Positions 16,580 through 26,073 of a stretch of 64,000 bases of DNA are shown in pieces; the stretch's first letter is position 1; every line of letters begins with the position of its first letter. The position numbers were made by a program, and so were the translations under genes. Under the pieces are notes generated by a model. That model was not told the DNA's origin and did not search any database. It saw only the letters and a program-made list of their open reading frames with translations. Source of the stretch: Marinobacter adhaerens HP15 (GTDB lineage Bacteria > Pseudomonadota > Gammaproteobacteria > Pseudomonadales > Oleiphilaceae); contig NC_017506.1 in NCBI RefSeq assembly GCF_000166295.1, positions 2,232,001 to 2,296,000 of the forward strand, in the 5' to 3' direction.

Positions 16580-19282
16580 TCAGTCTTCCGGAGCGTCGAA
16601 CGGATTGTTGAAATACTGGCCGCCAATATCCAACCACTCTGCAATCAGTCGCAGTTCGGCGGGCGAGAGGAAATCCCTGTGTGAACCGTCGTCGGCGAAT
16701 ACGTCGAAGAAACGACTGGCACGAGCACCGTTGACGGACATTGAAGCCTGCACCGGCACAGTTACCAGGATGGGTTGTTCATCTCCGTTGGCGTCCAGAA
16801 TGGGATTGCCTTCTTCGTCCCTCAAAACCTCCCCGGAGTCCACGAGCACATCGATCAGAGCGCCGTTCACCAGTTCCTGCTCACTGTCCGGGAAGAGCAG
16901 TTCTCTGTAGGCGTTGAAGTGTAGCGGTTCATCGGGTGACGGGCCATCGCCCAGATCCAGTTGTCCAGCCGGCACTTGCTGAGCGTCCGCCGCATCGGTG
17001 TCCGTATGGCAACTGGTACAGGTGTAGTCATCCACGACCGCCATGGTGTCCGGGTCCAATACCTCCCGATTGACGCTCCACAGCGGATGAATATGCTGCT
17101 CGTAGTTGATCACAATCCGGCAATTCGGCGCCCAGTCGGTGGCACATACGCCGGATATCGGCGGCGGTGTCTGCAGATCGGCATAGGCGTAGGCAAAGCT
17201 GTCAGGCTTGGGATCCACGGCATCTCCGGACCATTCATCGGCATAGATCACATCCGGCGTCGGCCGGCGAATCTCGTTGATGCGGGCAAACACCTGAGCC
17301 ATGGTTTCACCCATGTCGGCAAACAGAGCCGGGTCGGTATTCGGGAACGGAAGGCTGGTGGTTGCGGCCCCACCCCACACGGACGCTGGACCGGCATCCG
17401 GTCTGCCATGGGGTGTCGGACTGTTCGGGTTGTGGCACCCTGAACATTCAAGGGTCTCGCCGGGGCGCACCGTGAGCCAGTTCTGGTGCCGGTTGCCCAT
17501 AGCGCCACCAACACGCTGGCCTTTCTCATCGAGAATACTGATGGCAAATGCAACATTGGCGGGCACCGCCACCTTCACTGACCCATCGGGCTCTATCGGC
17601 ACGTAGCCCAGTATCTCCCGCATCAGCTGAGCCCGGCTGCGGCCAAAGGCGCTGTTGTCGAAATCCCGGACATTCTCATCGGGGATGGCCACGGGCTTTT
17701 CCAGTCGAAGGAATCTTGCCGGGCGATCTTCCGGCGGCGTTTGCAGCGGATCAGCCATTGCAGCAATACCAGTCGGCGTGGTGTCCACTCCATCGATATC
17801 ATAGACGCTTCGAATGTGCAGGACGCCGTAGCCGGCATCGCCGAGGGCCCCCTCATCACCCGTGAACTGGGATTCCGGGATGAACCCTTCCAGAGGCCGC
17901 TCCTTCATCAGGACCGCCTCATCAAACTGAACGCCCTCTACCGGCGGGACCACCGGCCGCTGGGTTTCGCTGTTGATATCCAGAAGCCACAAACCGTAGA
18001 CGGGCTCTGCGGGTTGATAGTCTTCGGATTGCAGGCGATCTTCCGTGCAGTTCACAATCCGGTCGGTCGCTGTTTCACGCAACCGGCAAGGTGTCCAACT
18101 GACCAGGTAGCGGTTGGTACCATCAAGCAGCGGTGAAACCGATGCATAACTGCCCTTCAGCGATAGTTGGCCATCCAGGCCCACGCCGGGCACAAGCGAG
18201 CGCTGGCCCGAACCTTCTGTGCCATCGAGACGAAGATTGGCCTCAACAAATTGGTCAACATCGACTTCCGCCAACACAGACGCGTAATCATCTGTTTCAA
18301 ACGGCCTTAGCTGCACGAGCAGATTGCCGCTGTCTGATTTGCGTGGCTGCAGGTACTGTATGTCGTTCGCTTCTGGAACCGAATCGTGGGAGTGACGACC
18401 GAAAAGATAACTCAGGCCAGTGCCGTCAGGGTTGACGCGGTAGAGGTTCACACCGTTGTTCCGGGTTTGGCCGGCATTATCCCAGCGGCTGAACACAATG
18501 GTGCCATCATCCGCCACCATGGGGTCGAGGTCGTGGCTCTGATTGAAGGTGATCTGTTCAATGTTCTGACCATCGTCGTCCATCACATGCAGAACAAACC
18601 CGGGGCTATCACCCTCCTCGTCCAGACCGGAATACTGGGGTTTGCCTTCATCAAGCAGCACCGCCTTGGAAATCCGCTGGCGGGTTGACGAGAAAACGAT
18701 TCTGCCATCAGGCAGATAGGCTGGCGCAACGTCCTGCCCGGCCCCGGCGGTAACGTCCGAATCGATGATCCGGCGCAGGATGTCGGTACTAACGTCGTAT
18801 TCCCAGATATTCCAGGTTGGCTGATCCTCGTCGTCTGCGTCCTCGATTTCCGGCGCACGCATGGCAAACAGCAGTCTGGAGCCGTCGTGGGAAACGTGGA
18901 GATCTTTCACGTCGTAACGCAACTGACCATTGTCATCAAGGAATTGCGGCCCCGCGAATGCTCTTGAGGCAATATCCCGCGTCTCGGCGTCCGCAGTGGC
19001 ACTGGCCTTCAGAAACAGCCGCGCTCCGGGGCGGAAAGCGCTCGGGTCGGCCAGGTTGTCCTCGACAAGGGCCCCGGTATTTTCGTCAAAAAGCAGAGCC
19101 CGTTCGACATAAGCCACAGGGTTCTCGACGACAACCGGATCCGCCTGCTGACTGTCGCTGCTCGAAAGACAGCCAGACAGAGCAGCAAGCGAGCCGAGTG
19201 CGAAAGCCAGGCGAGCACTGCGAGAGATGGTTAGAGTGGGCGACTTAATTTCCAACGTGAGAAACCCTGTTTCGGATGACAT
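16580..19282 (-). CDS. HzsA-related c-type-cytochrome-like lipoprotein
   Basis: 900 aa. A lipobox (LAALSGC) predicts a lipid-anchored exported protein. The N-terminal half has beta-propeller-like repeats of the PD40/TolB kind (DGRIVFSSTRQR, DGTIVFSRWDN). The C-terminal half carries haem-binding motifs CSGCH (613-617) and CTSCH (755-759). This layout matches proteins annotated as related to the hydrazine synthase alpha subunit; hydrazine synthesis is not implied. ATG 19282 has a poor ribosome site, and a TTG 30 bp further in is possible. It heads the minus-strand cluster and is divergent from the cytochrome operon. Confidence 0.78.
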   Translation of the reverse strand: MSSETGFLTLEIKSPTLTISRSARLAFALGSLAALSGCLSSSDSQQADPVVVENPVAYVERALLFDENTGALVEDNLADPSAFRPGARLFLKASATADAETRDIASRAFAGPQFLDDNGQLRYDVKDLHVSHDGSRLLFAMRAPEIEDADDEDQPTWNIWEYDVSTDILRRIIDSDVTAGAGQDVAPAYLPDGRIVFSSTRQRISKAVLLDEGKPQYSGLDEEGDSPGFVLHVMDDDGQNIEQITFNQSHDLDPMVADDGTIVFSRWDNAGQTRNNGVNLYRVNPDGTGLSYLFGRHSHDSVPEANDIQYLQPRKSDSGNLLVQLRPFETDDYASVLAEVDVDQFVEANLRLDGTEGSGQRSLVPGVGLDGQLSLKGSYASVSPLLDGTNRYLVSWTPCRLRETATDRIVNCTEDRLQSEDYQPAEPVYGLWLLDINSETQRPVVPPVEGVQFDEAVLMKERPLEGFIPESQFTGDEGALGDAGYGVLHIRSVYDIDGVDTTPTGIAAMADPLQTPPEDRPARFLRLEKPVAIPDENVRDFDNSAFGRSRAQLMREILGYVPIEPDGSVKVAVPANVAFAISILDEKGQRVGGAMGNRHQNWLTVRPGETLECSGCHNPNSPTPHGRPDAGPASVWGGAATTSLPFPNTDPALFADMGETMAQVFARINEIRRPTPDVIYADEWSGDAVDPKPDSFAYAYADLQTPPPISGVCATDWAPNCRIVINYEQHIHPLWSVNREVLDPDTMAVVDDYTCTSCHTDTDAADAQQVPAGQLDLGDGPSPDEPLHFNAYRELLFPDSEQELVNGALIDVLVDSGEVLRDEEGNPILDANGDEQPILVTVPVQASMSVNGARASRFFDVFADDGSHRDFLSPAELRLIAEWLDIGGQYFNNPFDAPED

Positions 19283-19452
19283 TCCATGACATAAATTAAG
19301 TCGGTTCCGCTGGCAGGCTCCAAGGGTTTTACGTAACGCAATGTAATAACGTGGCCTACGGCTCAAAACGAAGGATATAGCAAGCCGTAAACTTTTAACA
19401 ATTGTCAAAAAGCATTAATGTGCACATGCTATCGATCACCGAGGGAAAGGAC

Positions 19453-20688
19453 ATGACCGCCCGGAACAGGATCAGAAGCCTGCTTTGCAAGGCTTGCAGT
19501 ACCGCAGTTCTCGTCGCATTGGTGTCTGGACAGGCCAGCCTTGTTCAGGCTGGCCCCAGGGAGCAGGCCAAAAGAATTCACGATCGGGTCGCCGGCGTGC
19601 CACCCTCTGAAGTCGTCCTTGACGATATGGCGAGCGACATAGAGTCCGGCAGAGCGATTGATGCCGCCTTCACGGCCATGCAAGACAGCGCTTTCTACGA
19701 CGTCACCCTGAAGAATTTTGCAGCCCCCTGGACCAACGAGGCGATGTCAAAGTTCGTGCCCCTTAATGATTACATTGCCACGGTGATTGGCCTGGTGCGG
19801 GACGGGGAAGACTTCCGAAAAGTTCTGTATGACGATGTTCTTTACATCGGGAATGCATCCCTGAACCTGCCAAACTACTCCACCAGCAACAACAACCACT
19901 ACGAATCCCTCGAGAACAGTGGAGCCAGCCTTAAGGACAACCTGGAGCGGGTAAACCAGTCGACCTACACGGGCCTTCCTCCCTCGGCCACCGCCGGCGT
20001 CATTACATCAAGAGCTTCCGCCCGGGCTTTCTTCAGTGCCGGCACCAACCGGGCGATGTTCCGCTTCACACTAATCAATCACATGTGCAACGACCTGGAG
20101 CAGGTTGCGGACGTTACCTTGCCCACGGACCGCATTCGCCAGGATGTTTCCCGCAGCCCGGGTGGTGACAGCCGGGTATTCCTGAACAACTGCGTTGGCT
20201 GCCACACCGGCATGGACCCCATGACCCAGGCGTTTGCCTACTACGACTACGAGTATGACGCCAACACCGACCCCGATGGAGAACTGGGCAGGCTGGTCTA
20301 CAACGCTATTGGCGAAACAGATCCAGAAACCGGCTCCAGGGTTCAGGCCAAGTACCACATCAACTCTGCAACCTTCGAGCAGGGCTATGTCACACCTGAC
20401 GACAGCTGGGATAACTACTGGCGCCAGGGCGCCAATCGCCGACTGGGATGGGATCCCTCACTCCCGGGTTCCGGCAGCGGTGCCAAGAGCCTGGGTATGG
20501 AATTCGCGAATTCCGAGGCCTTCGCAGAGTGCCAGGTCAAGAAGGTGTTCGAGAATGTCTGCCTGCGACCTCCCTCCGACAGCGCAGACCGTTCGCAGGT
20601 AAGCAGTATGGTTGCCAGCTTCGCAAGTCAGGGTTACGACCTGAAGCAGGTATTTGCAGAATCCGCCGTGTACTGCATGGGGGAGTGA
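19453..20688 (+). CDS. Exported protein with one CxxCH haem motif
   Basis: 411 aa with a Sec signal peptide (cleavage near SLVQAG). One c-type haem motif, CVGCH (247-251), is followed by TGMDPMTQAFAYYD, a motif style seen in cytochrome-domain proteins of planctomycete-like DUF1585/1588 families. The rest is not recognised. ATG 19453 is preceded by GAGGGAAAGG. First gene of a three-gene operon; the next gene starts 7 bp later. Likely periplasmic electron carrier or haem enzyme. Confidence 0.75.
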   Translation: MTARNRIRSLLCKACSTAVLVALVSGQASLVQAGPREQAKRIHDRVAGVPPSEVVLDDMASDIESGRAIDAAFTAMQDSAFYDVTLKNFAAPWTNEAMSKFVPLNDYIATVIGLVRDGEDFRKVLYDDVLYIGNASLNLPNYSTSNNNHYESLENSGASLKDNLERVNQSTYTGLPPSATAGVITSRASARAFFSAGTNRAMFRFTLINHMCNDLEQVADVTLPTDRIRQDVSRSPGGDSRVFLNNCVGCHTGMDPMTQAFAYYDYEYDANTDPDGELGRLVYNAIGETDPETGSRVQAKYHINSATFEQGYVTPDDSWDNYWRQGANRRLGWDPSLPGSGSGAKSLGMEFANSEAFAECQVKKVFENVCLRPPSDSADRSQVSSMVASFASQGYDLKQVFAESAVYCMGE

Positions 20689-20695
20689 GGACGCT

Positions 20696-23185
20696 ATGAA
20701 AACATTTAAAGGAATTTCCATGAGCTCCCTCAAATCGGTCCTTGCCATCACTGCCCTGGCCCTTCTGCTTTCTGCCTGCGGGGGCGAATCCACGGAACAA
20801 CTGCCGAATACCTCCCAGAATTCCGGCACGGTTACCTACAACGGGCCTGCCCCCTCGACGGATGATGTAGCCAACTTCAAACGCACCGTGTGGGACAACC
20901 TGGTCACCCAGGATAAATGCGGCGCGTGCCACGGCTCCAATGGCCAGACACCCACATTCGTCAATGAGCAGGACGTTAACCTTGCTTACGCACAGGCGAA
21001 CTCTATTGTTAACCTGTCTGATCCATCCCAGTCCACAATGGTGACAAAGGTCGCAGGTGGCCACAATTGCTGGCTCCAGAGCACGTCAGCCTGTGTGGAC
21101 ATTCTCACCACCTATATTTCCAACTGGGCAGGCGGGTCAGAAGGCTCTGCCAAAACCGTGGAACTTCGCGCTCCAGCGCTCAAAGAACCGGGTGCCACGG
21201 TTGCCCTTCCAACCGACACTGGCCTGTTTTCCACCACGGTATACCCCGAACTCAGACAGTATTGCAGCGACTGCCATGCTGATGGTGGGCAAACCCCTTA
21301 CATTGCCAGCGCCGATGTTACTACTGCCTACGATCAGGCGAAAAGCCGTATTGATCCTATGAATCCGGGCGCATCCCGACTGGTTGAACGTCTGCGCTAC
21401 GACTTCCACAACTGCTGGGACGACGACTGCGAAGCCTCAGCCGATTTGATGGAACTGAAGATTCTTGAAATGGTCCAGGATCTGAGCGCCCAACCCGTGG
21501 ACCCGGCAATCGTTGCTAGCAAGGCACTCAACCTGCAGGCAGACGGCCTGCTCGCAAACTCCGGCGGCCGGTTTGAAGACAACGTGATTGCCCTGTACGA
21601 ATTCAAGTTTGGTGAAGGCCAGACTGCCTTTGATACCAGCGGCGTATCGCCAGCGCTGGATCTGACCCTGAGCGGAAACGTTGACTGGGTTGGCGGCTGG
21701 GGCATCGACCTTGGCCCGGCGGGCGAAAACGAGCAGGGCTTCATGATCCCCGCGGGCAAGGCCCAGGGCAGCACCACCGCCAGCCGGAAGCTGCACACCC
21801 TGCTGACCGCCTCCGGCGAATACAGCATCGAGGCCTGGGTCGCCCCGGGCAACATTACCCAGGAAGATGCCCGGATCGTGACCTACTCCGGCTCATCCAC
21901 CACCCGCAACGTCACCCTGAGCCAGTCGCTCCAGCGTTACGAGGTACTGCATCGCAGCACCACCAGTGACGAAAACACGCCTTTCGCAACCCAGGACGCC
22001 GACATGCTCCTGCAGGCAACGCTCCAGCACGTAGTGGTTAACTACACCCCGGCGACCGGTCGCCAGATCTTTGTGAATGGCGTTCCAACCGGCGATGTTG
22101 ATCCGGACGACGGCGGACTACTGACCGAATGGGACGACAGTTTTGCCCTGGTCCTGGGCAACGAGACCGATGGCAACTCGCCCTGGCAGGGCGCGATCCG
22201 GATGGTCGCCATCCACAATCGGGCGCTGACACCGGAACAGGTCCAGGCCAACTTTGAGGTGGGCGTTGGCCAGAAGTTCTACCTTCTGTTCGGGGTCTCT
22301 CACCTGATCGACCTGCCCGAGAGCTTCATCGTGTTCGAAGTCAGCCAATTCGACAGCTACGCCTACAGATTCACCAGTCCCTTCTTTATCAGCCTTGATG
22401 ACTCCGTCGAGCCATCAAATATTCCGCTGCGTGGCATGCGACTGGGTATTAACGGCAAGGAGGCAACGGTGGGACAGGCCTGGGCCAATCTGGACGTTAC
22501 CCTCGACAGTGGCAGCTATGAACCGGGTACTGGGCAACCTCTCTCCTCCCTGGGCACCATCATCGCTCTTGAGAATGGGCCCGGAAACGATGAGTTCTTC
22601 CTGACGTTCGACCAACTGGGCGGAAACAACTTTGCCCGCTCCGAACCCTCGCTGCCGCCGCAGCCGGAACCCGCTGACCTGCCACCGTCATCGGAGATCG
22701 GCTTGAAGACTTTTGACGAGATAAACGAGTCCATGTCGAGGATGACCGGTGTTCCCACAACCAATCAGGCTGTATTCAACACATACACCACCGTGAAGCA
22801 GCAATTGCCTACGGTAGAGACTATTCAGGGTTTCCTGTCCTCTCATCAGATGGCCGTTACCCAGATGGCCATCCAGTACTGCGATGCCCTGGTCTCAAAT
22901 GCGCAGCTTCGGGACCAGATGTTCCCAGGGTTCGATTTCTCCGCCCCGGCCAGCACCGCCTTCGACCACGGTGGCAAGAGCCTGGTTACCGGGCCATTGC
23001 TGTCGCGCTTTGTGGGCAGCAACCTGGCATCACAGCCTGGTGACAGCGCAATCGAAACGGAGCTCAGCGAGCTCATGGATAGACTGACCAGCTGTGATAC
23101 AGGGTGTGAGCCTGACCGCACAGAAACAGTCGTGAAAGCAAGCTGTGCCGCCGTGCTTGGCAGCGCCACCACCCTGGTTCAGTAG
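20696..23185 (+). CDS. Lipoprotein with two CxxCH motifs and a LamG-like domain
   Basis: 829 aa. A lipobox (LLSACGG) predicts a lipid anchor. Haem motifs CGACH (75-79) and CSDCH (190-194) lie in two similar N-terminal segments, each followed by a histidine/Trp/Cys stretch (GGHNCWLQ, YDFHNCWDD), so the region looks duplicated. A LamG/concanavalin-like domain spans about residues 300-520 (EYSIEAWVAPG, LGNETDGNSPWQG). The C-terminal 300 residues are unassigned. ATG 20696 has GGAGTGAGG upstream; ATG 20720 with AAGGAA is an alternative. Combines electron transfer with a carbohydrate- or protein-binding fold. Confidence 0.78.
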   Translation: MKTFKGISMSSLKSVLAITALALLLSACGGESTEQLPNTSQNSGTVTYNGPAPSTDDVANFKRTVWDNLVTQDKCGACHGSNGQTPTFVNEQDVNLAYAQANSIVNLSDPSQSTMVTKVAGGHNCWLQSTSACVDILTTYISNWAGGSEGSAKTVELRAPALKEPGATVALPTDTGLFSTTVYPELRQYCSDCHADGGQTPYIASADVTTAYDQAKSRIDPMNPGASRLVERLRYDFHNCWDDDCEASADLMELKILEMVQDLSAQPVDPAIVASKALNLQADGLLANSGGRFEDNVIALYEFKFGEGQTAFDTSGVSPALDLTLSGNVDWVGGWGIDLGPAGENEQGFMIPAGKAQGSTTASRKLHTLLTASGEYSIEAWVAPGNITQEDARIVTYSGSSTTRNVTLSQSLQRYEVLHRSTTSDENTPFATQDADMLLQATLQHVVVNYTPATGRQIFVNGVPTGDVDPDDGGLLTEWDDSFALVLGNETDGNSPWQGAIRMVAIHNRALTPEQVQANFEVGVGQKFYLLFGVSHLIDLPESFIVFEVSQFDSYAYRFTSPFFISLDDSVEPSNIPLRGMRLGINGKEATVGQAWANLDVTLDSGSYEPGTGQPLSSLGTIIALENGPGNDEFFLTFDQLGGNNFARSEPSLPPQPEPADLPPSSEIGLKTFDEINESMSRMTGVPTTNQAVFNTYTTVKQQLPTVETIQGFLSSHQMAVTQMAIQYCDALVSNAQLRDQMFPGFDFSAPASTAFDHGGKSLVTGPLLSRFVGSNLASQPGDSAIETELSELMDRLTSCDTGCEPDRTETVVKASCAAVLGSATTLVQ

Positions 23186-23197
23186 AGGAAGCCGATC

Positions 23198-24757
23198 ATG
23201 TTTATACGCAAATCCCGTAAAAAGCCTTTGGCCAACGGCAGCCCACTGCTCCACGACGATCACGGCAAGCCACGGACCCGCCGCGAATTTATCGCACAGG
23301 GCCTGATGGCAGGCTCAGCGACGGTGTTCGGTGCTTCCCTGTTCAGCCTGTTCGGTAATCCGAGAACAGCATCCGCGGCGCTCTCTTCAGACCTGGAAAC
23401 GCTGAAAGCAAGCTGTGGCATCGCGGTTCAGGGCGCCGGCAAGATTCCGTTTATCTGCTTTGACCTGGCAGGAGGCGCCAACATTGCCGGCTCTAACGTG
23501 CTGATGGGCAAATCCGGTGGGCAAATGGATTTCCTGAGCACCGCGGGCTACAACAAACTCGGGTTACCAGGTGACATGCTGCCGAACGACCCGGCGTTCG
23601 TGAACACTGAGCTGGGCCTGGCGTTCCATTCGGACAGTGGTTTCCTGCGCGGCATTCTCCAGAGCACGAGTGCCGGCACCCGAGCAGGAATCGACGGCGC
23701 CATTATTGCGGCCCGCTCGGAAAACGACACCGGAAACAACCCCCACAACCCGATGTACGGCATCCATCACGCGGGTGCCGACGGCTCCCTGCTCTCCCTC
23801 ATAGGGTCCCAGAGTTCGGAATCCGGCGGTAACTCGCTGGCACCGATGAACCTGATCAACCCGGAGGTTCGCCCCACCAAGATTGACCGGCCATCAGACG
23901 TTACCGGCCTGGTAGATGTAGGCGACCTGATTGGCATTCTGGATCAATCAGACGCGGTCGCCGTGATGGAATCCATTCAGCGCATCAGCGACGCCAAGAT
24001 GAATCAGGTCAACACCGGCATCTCTACAGACGACGTCGTCAAGGATCTGGTTCGTTGCGGCTACATCAAGAGTGCAGACCTGGCAGACCGCTTCGGCAAT
24101 CCGGCAGAACTGGATCCAGAGCTGGACCTCGAAATCGTGGGCCCTACCGGCATCTTCACCCGCGATGAGTTCAATAATAACCGTGAGTTCCGCAAAACTG
24201 CGTCTGTCATGAAGCTGGTGCTGAACGGCTACGCTGGCGCCGGCACGATCACCATGGGCGGCTACGACTACCATACGGGTGAGCGCGGAACCGGCGAGCG
24301 TCGTGATGAACAGGCCGGTCGGTGTATGGGCGCCTGTCTGGAATACGCCGCCCGGGTAGGAATGCCATTGATGCTCTATGTGTTCAGTGACGGCTCGGTG
24401 TCGAGCAACGGCCGAATCGACGATTCCATGGACGGTCGTGGCAAGGGCGAATGGACCGGCGATAACCAGCAGACGGCCGCCTCGTTCTTCCTGGTTTACA
24501 ACCCGGCGGGCCGCCCCGCTCCGATTCGCAGGCAGATCGGCTTCATGCGCTCTGATGCGTCGGTGGAAACGGCCTCCAGTCCTGCGGCCAACAACGTCAA
24601 CCAGTTGGTTCAGACCGTGCTGCTCAACTACATGGCATTGCACGGGGAGCAGGGTGACTTCGGTACCCGTTTCAACGGCCACGGGCTGGGCAATGGGACA
24701 TCTCAGGACAGCCTGATTGCGTTCTCGAATGTCGTGAACGGCACTATCGGAAATTGA
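23198..24757 (+). CDS. Tat-exported DUF1501-like protein
   Basis: 519 aa. The N-terminus has a twin-arginine signal (TRREFIAQG, Arg28-Arg29) and an Ala-rich hydrophobic stretch ending near ASAA, so it should be exported folded by Tat. The mature part contains GGYDYHTGERGTGERRDEQ and VFSDGSVSSNGR, reminiscent of the DUF1501/alkaline-phosphatase-like fold. It starts 12 bp after the LamG-cytochrome gene. Tat export implies a cofactor bound in the cytoplasm or pairing with a folded partner. Function unknown. Confidence 0.75.
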   Translation: MFIRKSRKKPLANGSPLLHDDHGKPRTRREFIAQGLMAGSATVFGASLFSLFGNPRTASAALSSDLETLKASCGIAVQGAGKIPFICFDLAGGANIAGSNVLMGKSGGQMDFLSTAGYNKLGLPGDMLPNDPAFVNTELGLAFHSDSGFLRGILQSTSAGTRAGIDGAIIAARSENDTGNNPHNPMYGIHHAGADGSLLSLIGSQSSESGGNSLAPMNLINPEVRPTKIDRPSDVTGLVDVGDLIGILDQSDAVAVMESIQRISDAKMNQVNTGISTDDVVKDLVRCGYIKSADLADRFGNPAELDPELDLEIVGPTGIFTRDEFNNNREFRKTASVMKLVLNGYAGAGTITMGGYDYHTGERGTGERRDEQAGRCMGACLEYAARVGMPLMLYVFSDGSVSSNGRIDDSMDGRGKGEWTGDNQQTAASFFLVYNPAGRPAPIRRQIGFMRSDASVETASSPAANNVNQLVQTVLLNYMALHGEQGDFGTRFNGHGLGNGTSQDSLIAFSNVVNGTIGN

Positions 24758-24766
24758 CGGAAACTG

Positions 24767-24802
24767 CTCGTTCCGCCCCTAGTCTGATTGGGGCGGAACG
24801 AG
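24767..24802. terminator. Bidirectional terminator between the Tat-protein gene and apbE
   Basis: CTCGTTCCGCCCC (24767-24779) and GGGGCGGAACGAG (24790-24802) form a perfect 13-bp stem with a 10-nt loop, placed between two convergent genes. It overlaps the apbE stop codon (24779-24781). No strong T tract follows on either strand. Confidence 0.65.
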
Positions 24803-25843
24803 GCCTTCTGAAACGTGCATCATGCGCTGATCATCGATAACCACAACATCGATACCTTTCAAACGCTCAATCATCTCCAGTCCCTTTTTGGGCCCGAGCA
24901 CGAAAACCGCCGTGGAGAGGCCGTCGGTTGTCAACGCATCCTCGCCGATAATGGTCACGCTTTGGACACCCTGGACCGATTTGCCGGTCTCAGGCGACAG
25001 GATGTGATGAACCCTTTCTCCCGCCTCATCCACGAAGAACCGCTCGTAGTCGCCGGAGGTGGACACGGCCACATCCTCGAGCGGCAAAACCACCGCGTTG
25101 CGCCCTTCTGAACGGGGGTCCCGAATGCCCACGTACCAGGGCCGGCCCCGCTTGTCCCCTAACAGTCGCATGTCGCCGCCAGCACTCAGCCGGGCATGGC
25201 GAATGCCAAAACTGACCAGACGCTCGATTCCCAGATCCACTGCATACCCTTTGGCGATGCCACCGAGGTCTACCAGAATCCCTGCCTGCCGGTATTCGAC
25301 CGTCTGATCATCCTCATCAAGAATCACATCCCGAAAATTCACCCGCGGCAAGCCGGATCGAAGCTCCTCGTCCGTGGGCTTTTTGCCGGCCCTGAAGTCA
25401 TACAGGTAACCCACTGAGCCAAAGGTGATGTCGAAGGCGCCCTGGCTGAGTAGAGAAACCTCCCGTGCTTTTTCAATCACCTCGAACAACCCGTCACTGA
25501 CTTCTACTGGCCCGTCGGGTGCATTGCGGTTGAGCCTGGAGACCTCGGACTCTTCCCGATAGCGACTCATCTGTTCATCAACCTGATGAAAAACCGCCAG
25601 CACCTCTTTGCCAACCCGGTTCGCCAGCTCGTCATCTTCCGCCCAGAACTCCAGTTCGATAGGCGTTGTCATTGCAGTATCCGAAAACCGATACCACTCG
25701 GCGCTGGCCGACATCGGGACAAAGACAAGCCCCATTGCCGCCACAAGAGACGAAAGAGTCGATCCAATTCCGAATTTCCAGCGCTTTATAGTTACCAAGA
25801 CCCACAAAACTCCATTGGCTGCCGCGAAGCCCACACCGGGCAT
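24779..25843 (-). CDS. apbE: FAD:protein FMN transferase (ApbE family)
   Basis: About 354 aa. ApbE enzymes attach FMN covalently to Thr/Ser of periplasmic redox proteins. Visible motifs are the YREESEVSRLNR region, GAFDITFGSVG, DLGGIAKGYAVD, the SAGGDMRLLG loop and the C-terminal TTDGLSTAVFVLG. A signal peptide ends near MSASAEW. The start is uncertain: ATG 25843 is used, and TTG 25798 would give a shorter signal peptide. No NqrC/RnfG-like target is seen in the window, so its substrate is unknown. Position beside the cytochrome operon suggests it serves that system. Confidence 0.85.
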   Translation of the reverse strand: MPGVGFAAANGVLWVLVTIKRWKFGIGSTLSSLVAAMGLVFVPMSASAEWYRFSDTAMTTPIELEFWAEDDELANRVGKEVLAVFHQVDEQMSRYREESEVSRLNRNAPDGPVEVSDGLFEVIEKAREVSLLSQGAFDITFGSVGYLYDFRAGKKPTDEELRSGLPRVNFRDVILDEDDQTVEYRQAGILVDLGGIAKGYAVDLGIERLVSFGIRHARLSAGGDMRLLGDKRGRPWYVGIRDPRSEGRNAVVLPLEDVAVSTSGDYERFFVDEAGERVHHILSPETGKSVQGVQSVTIIGEDALTTDGLSTAVFVLGPKKGLEMIERLKGIDVVVIDDQRMMHVSEGLVPPQSD

Positions 25844-26073
25844 TTCCGGAAAGTATATCCATTTCTTCGACCGCCGCCGAACCGATTCATGGGAACAACA
25901 GAGGCCAGACAAGATGCAGATCACTAACCTACAATTTGTTACCCAAAATTCCACTTTTGTCCCATTGTTGGCTTCATAATCAGCAGAGACACTAGCGTTG
26001 CTTAACAAATAATCAAAACAATGATTGGCAGCCCTTTTCCCCATTGGCGCTGCAATTCCGGAGGCCAACCTGA

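Noticed and set aside
19283..19408. N-terminal extension of the HzsA-related protein
   Set aside because: The extra 42 residues would place the lipobox signal peptide deep inside the protein and overlap the divergent promoter region.
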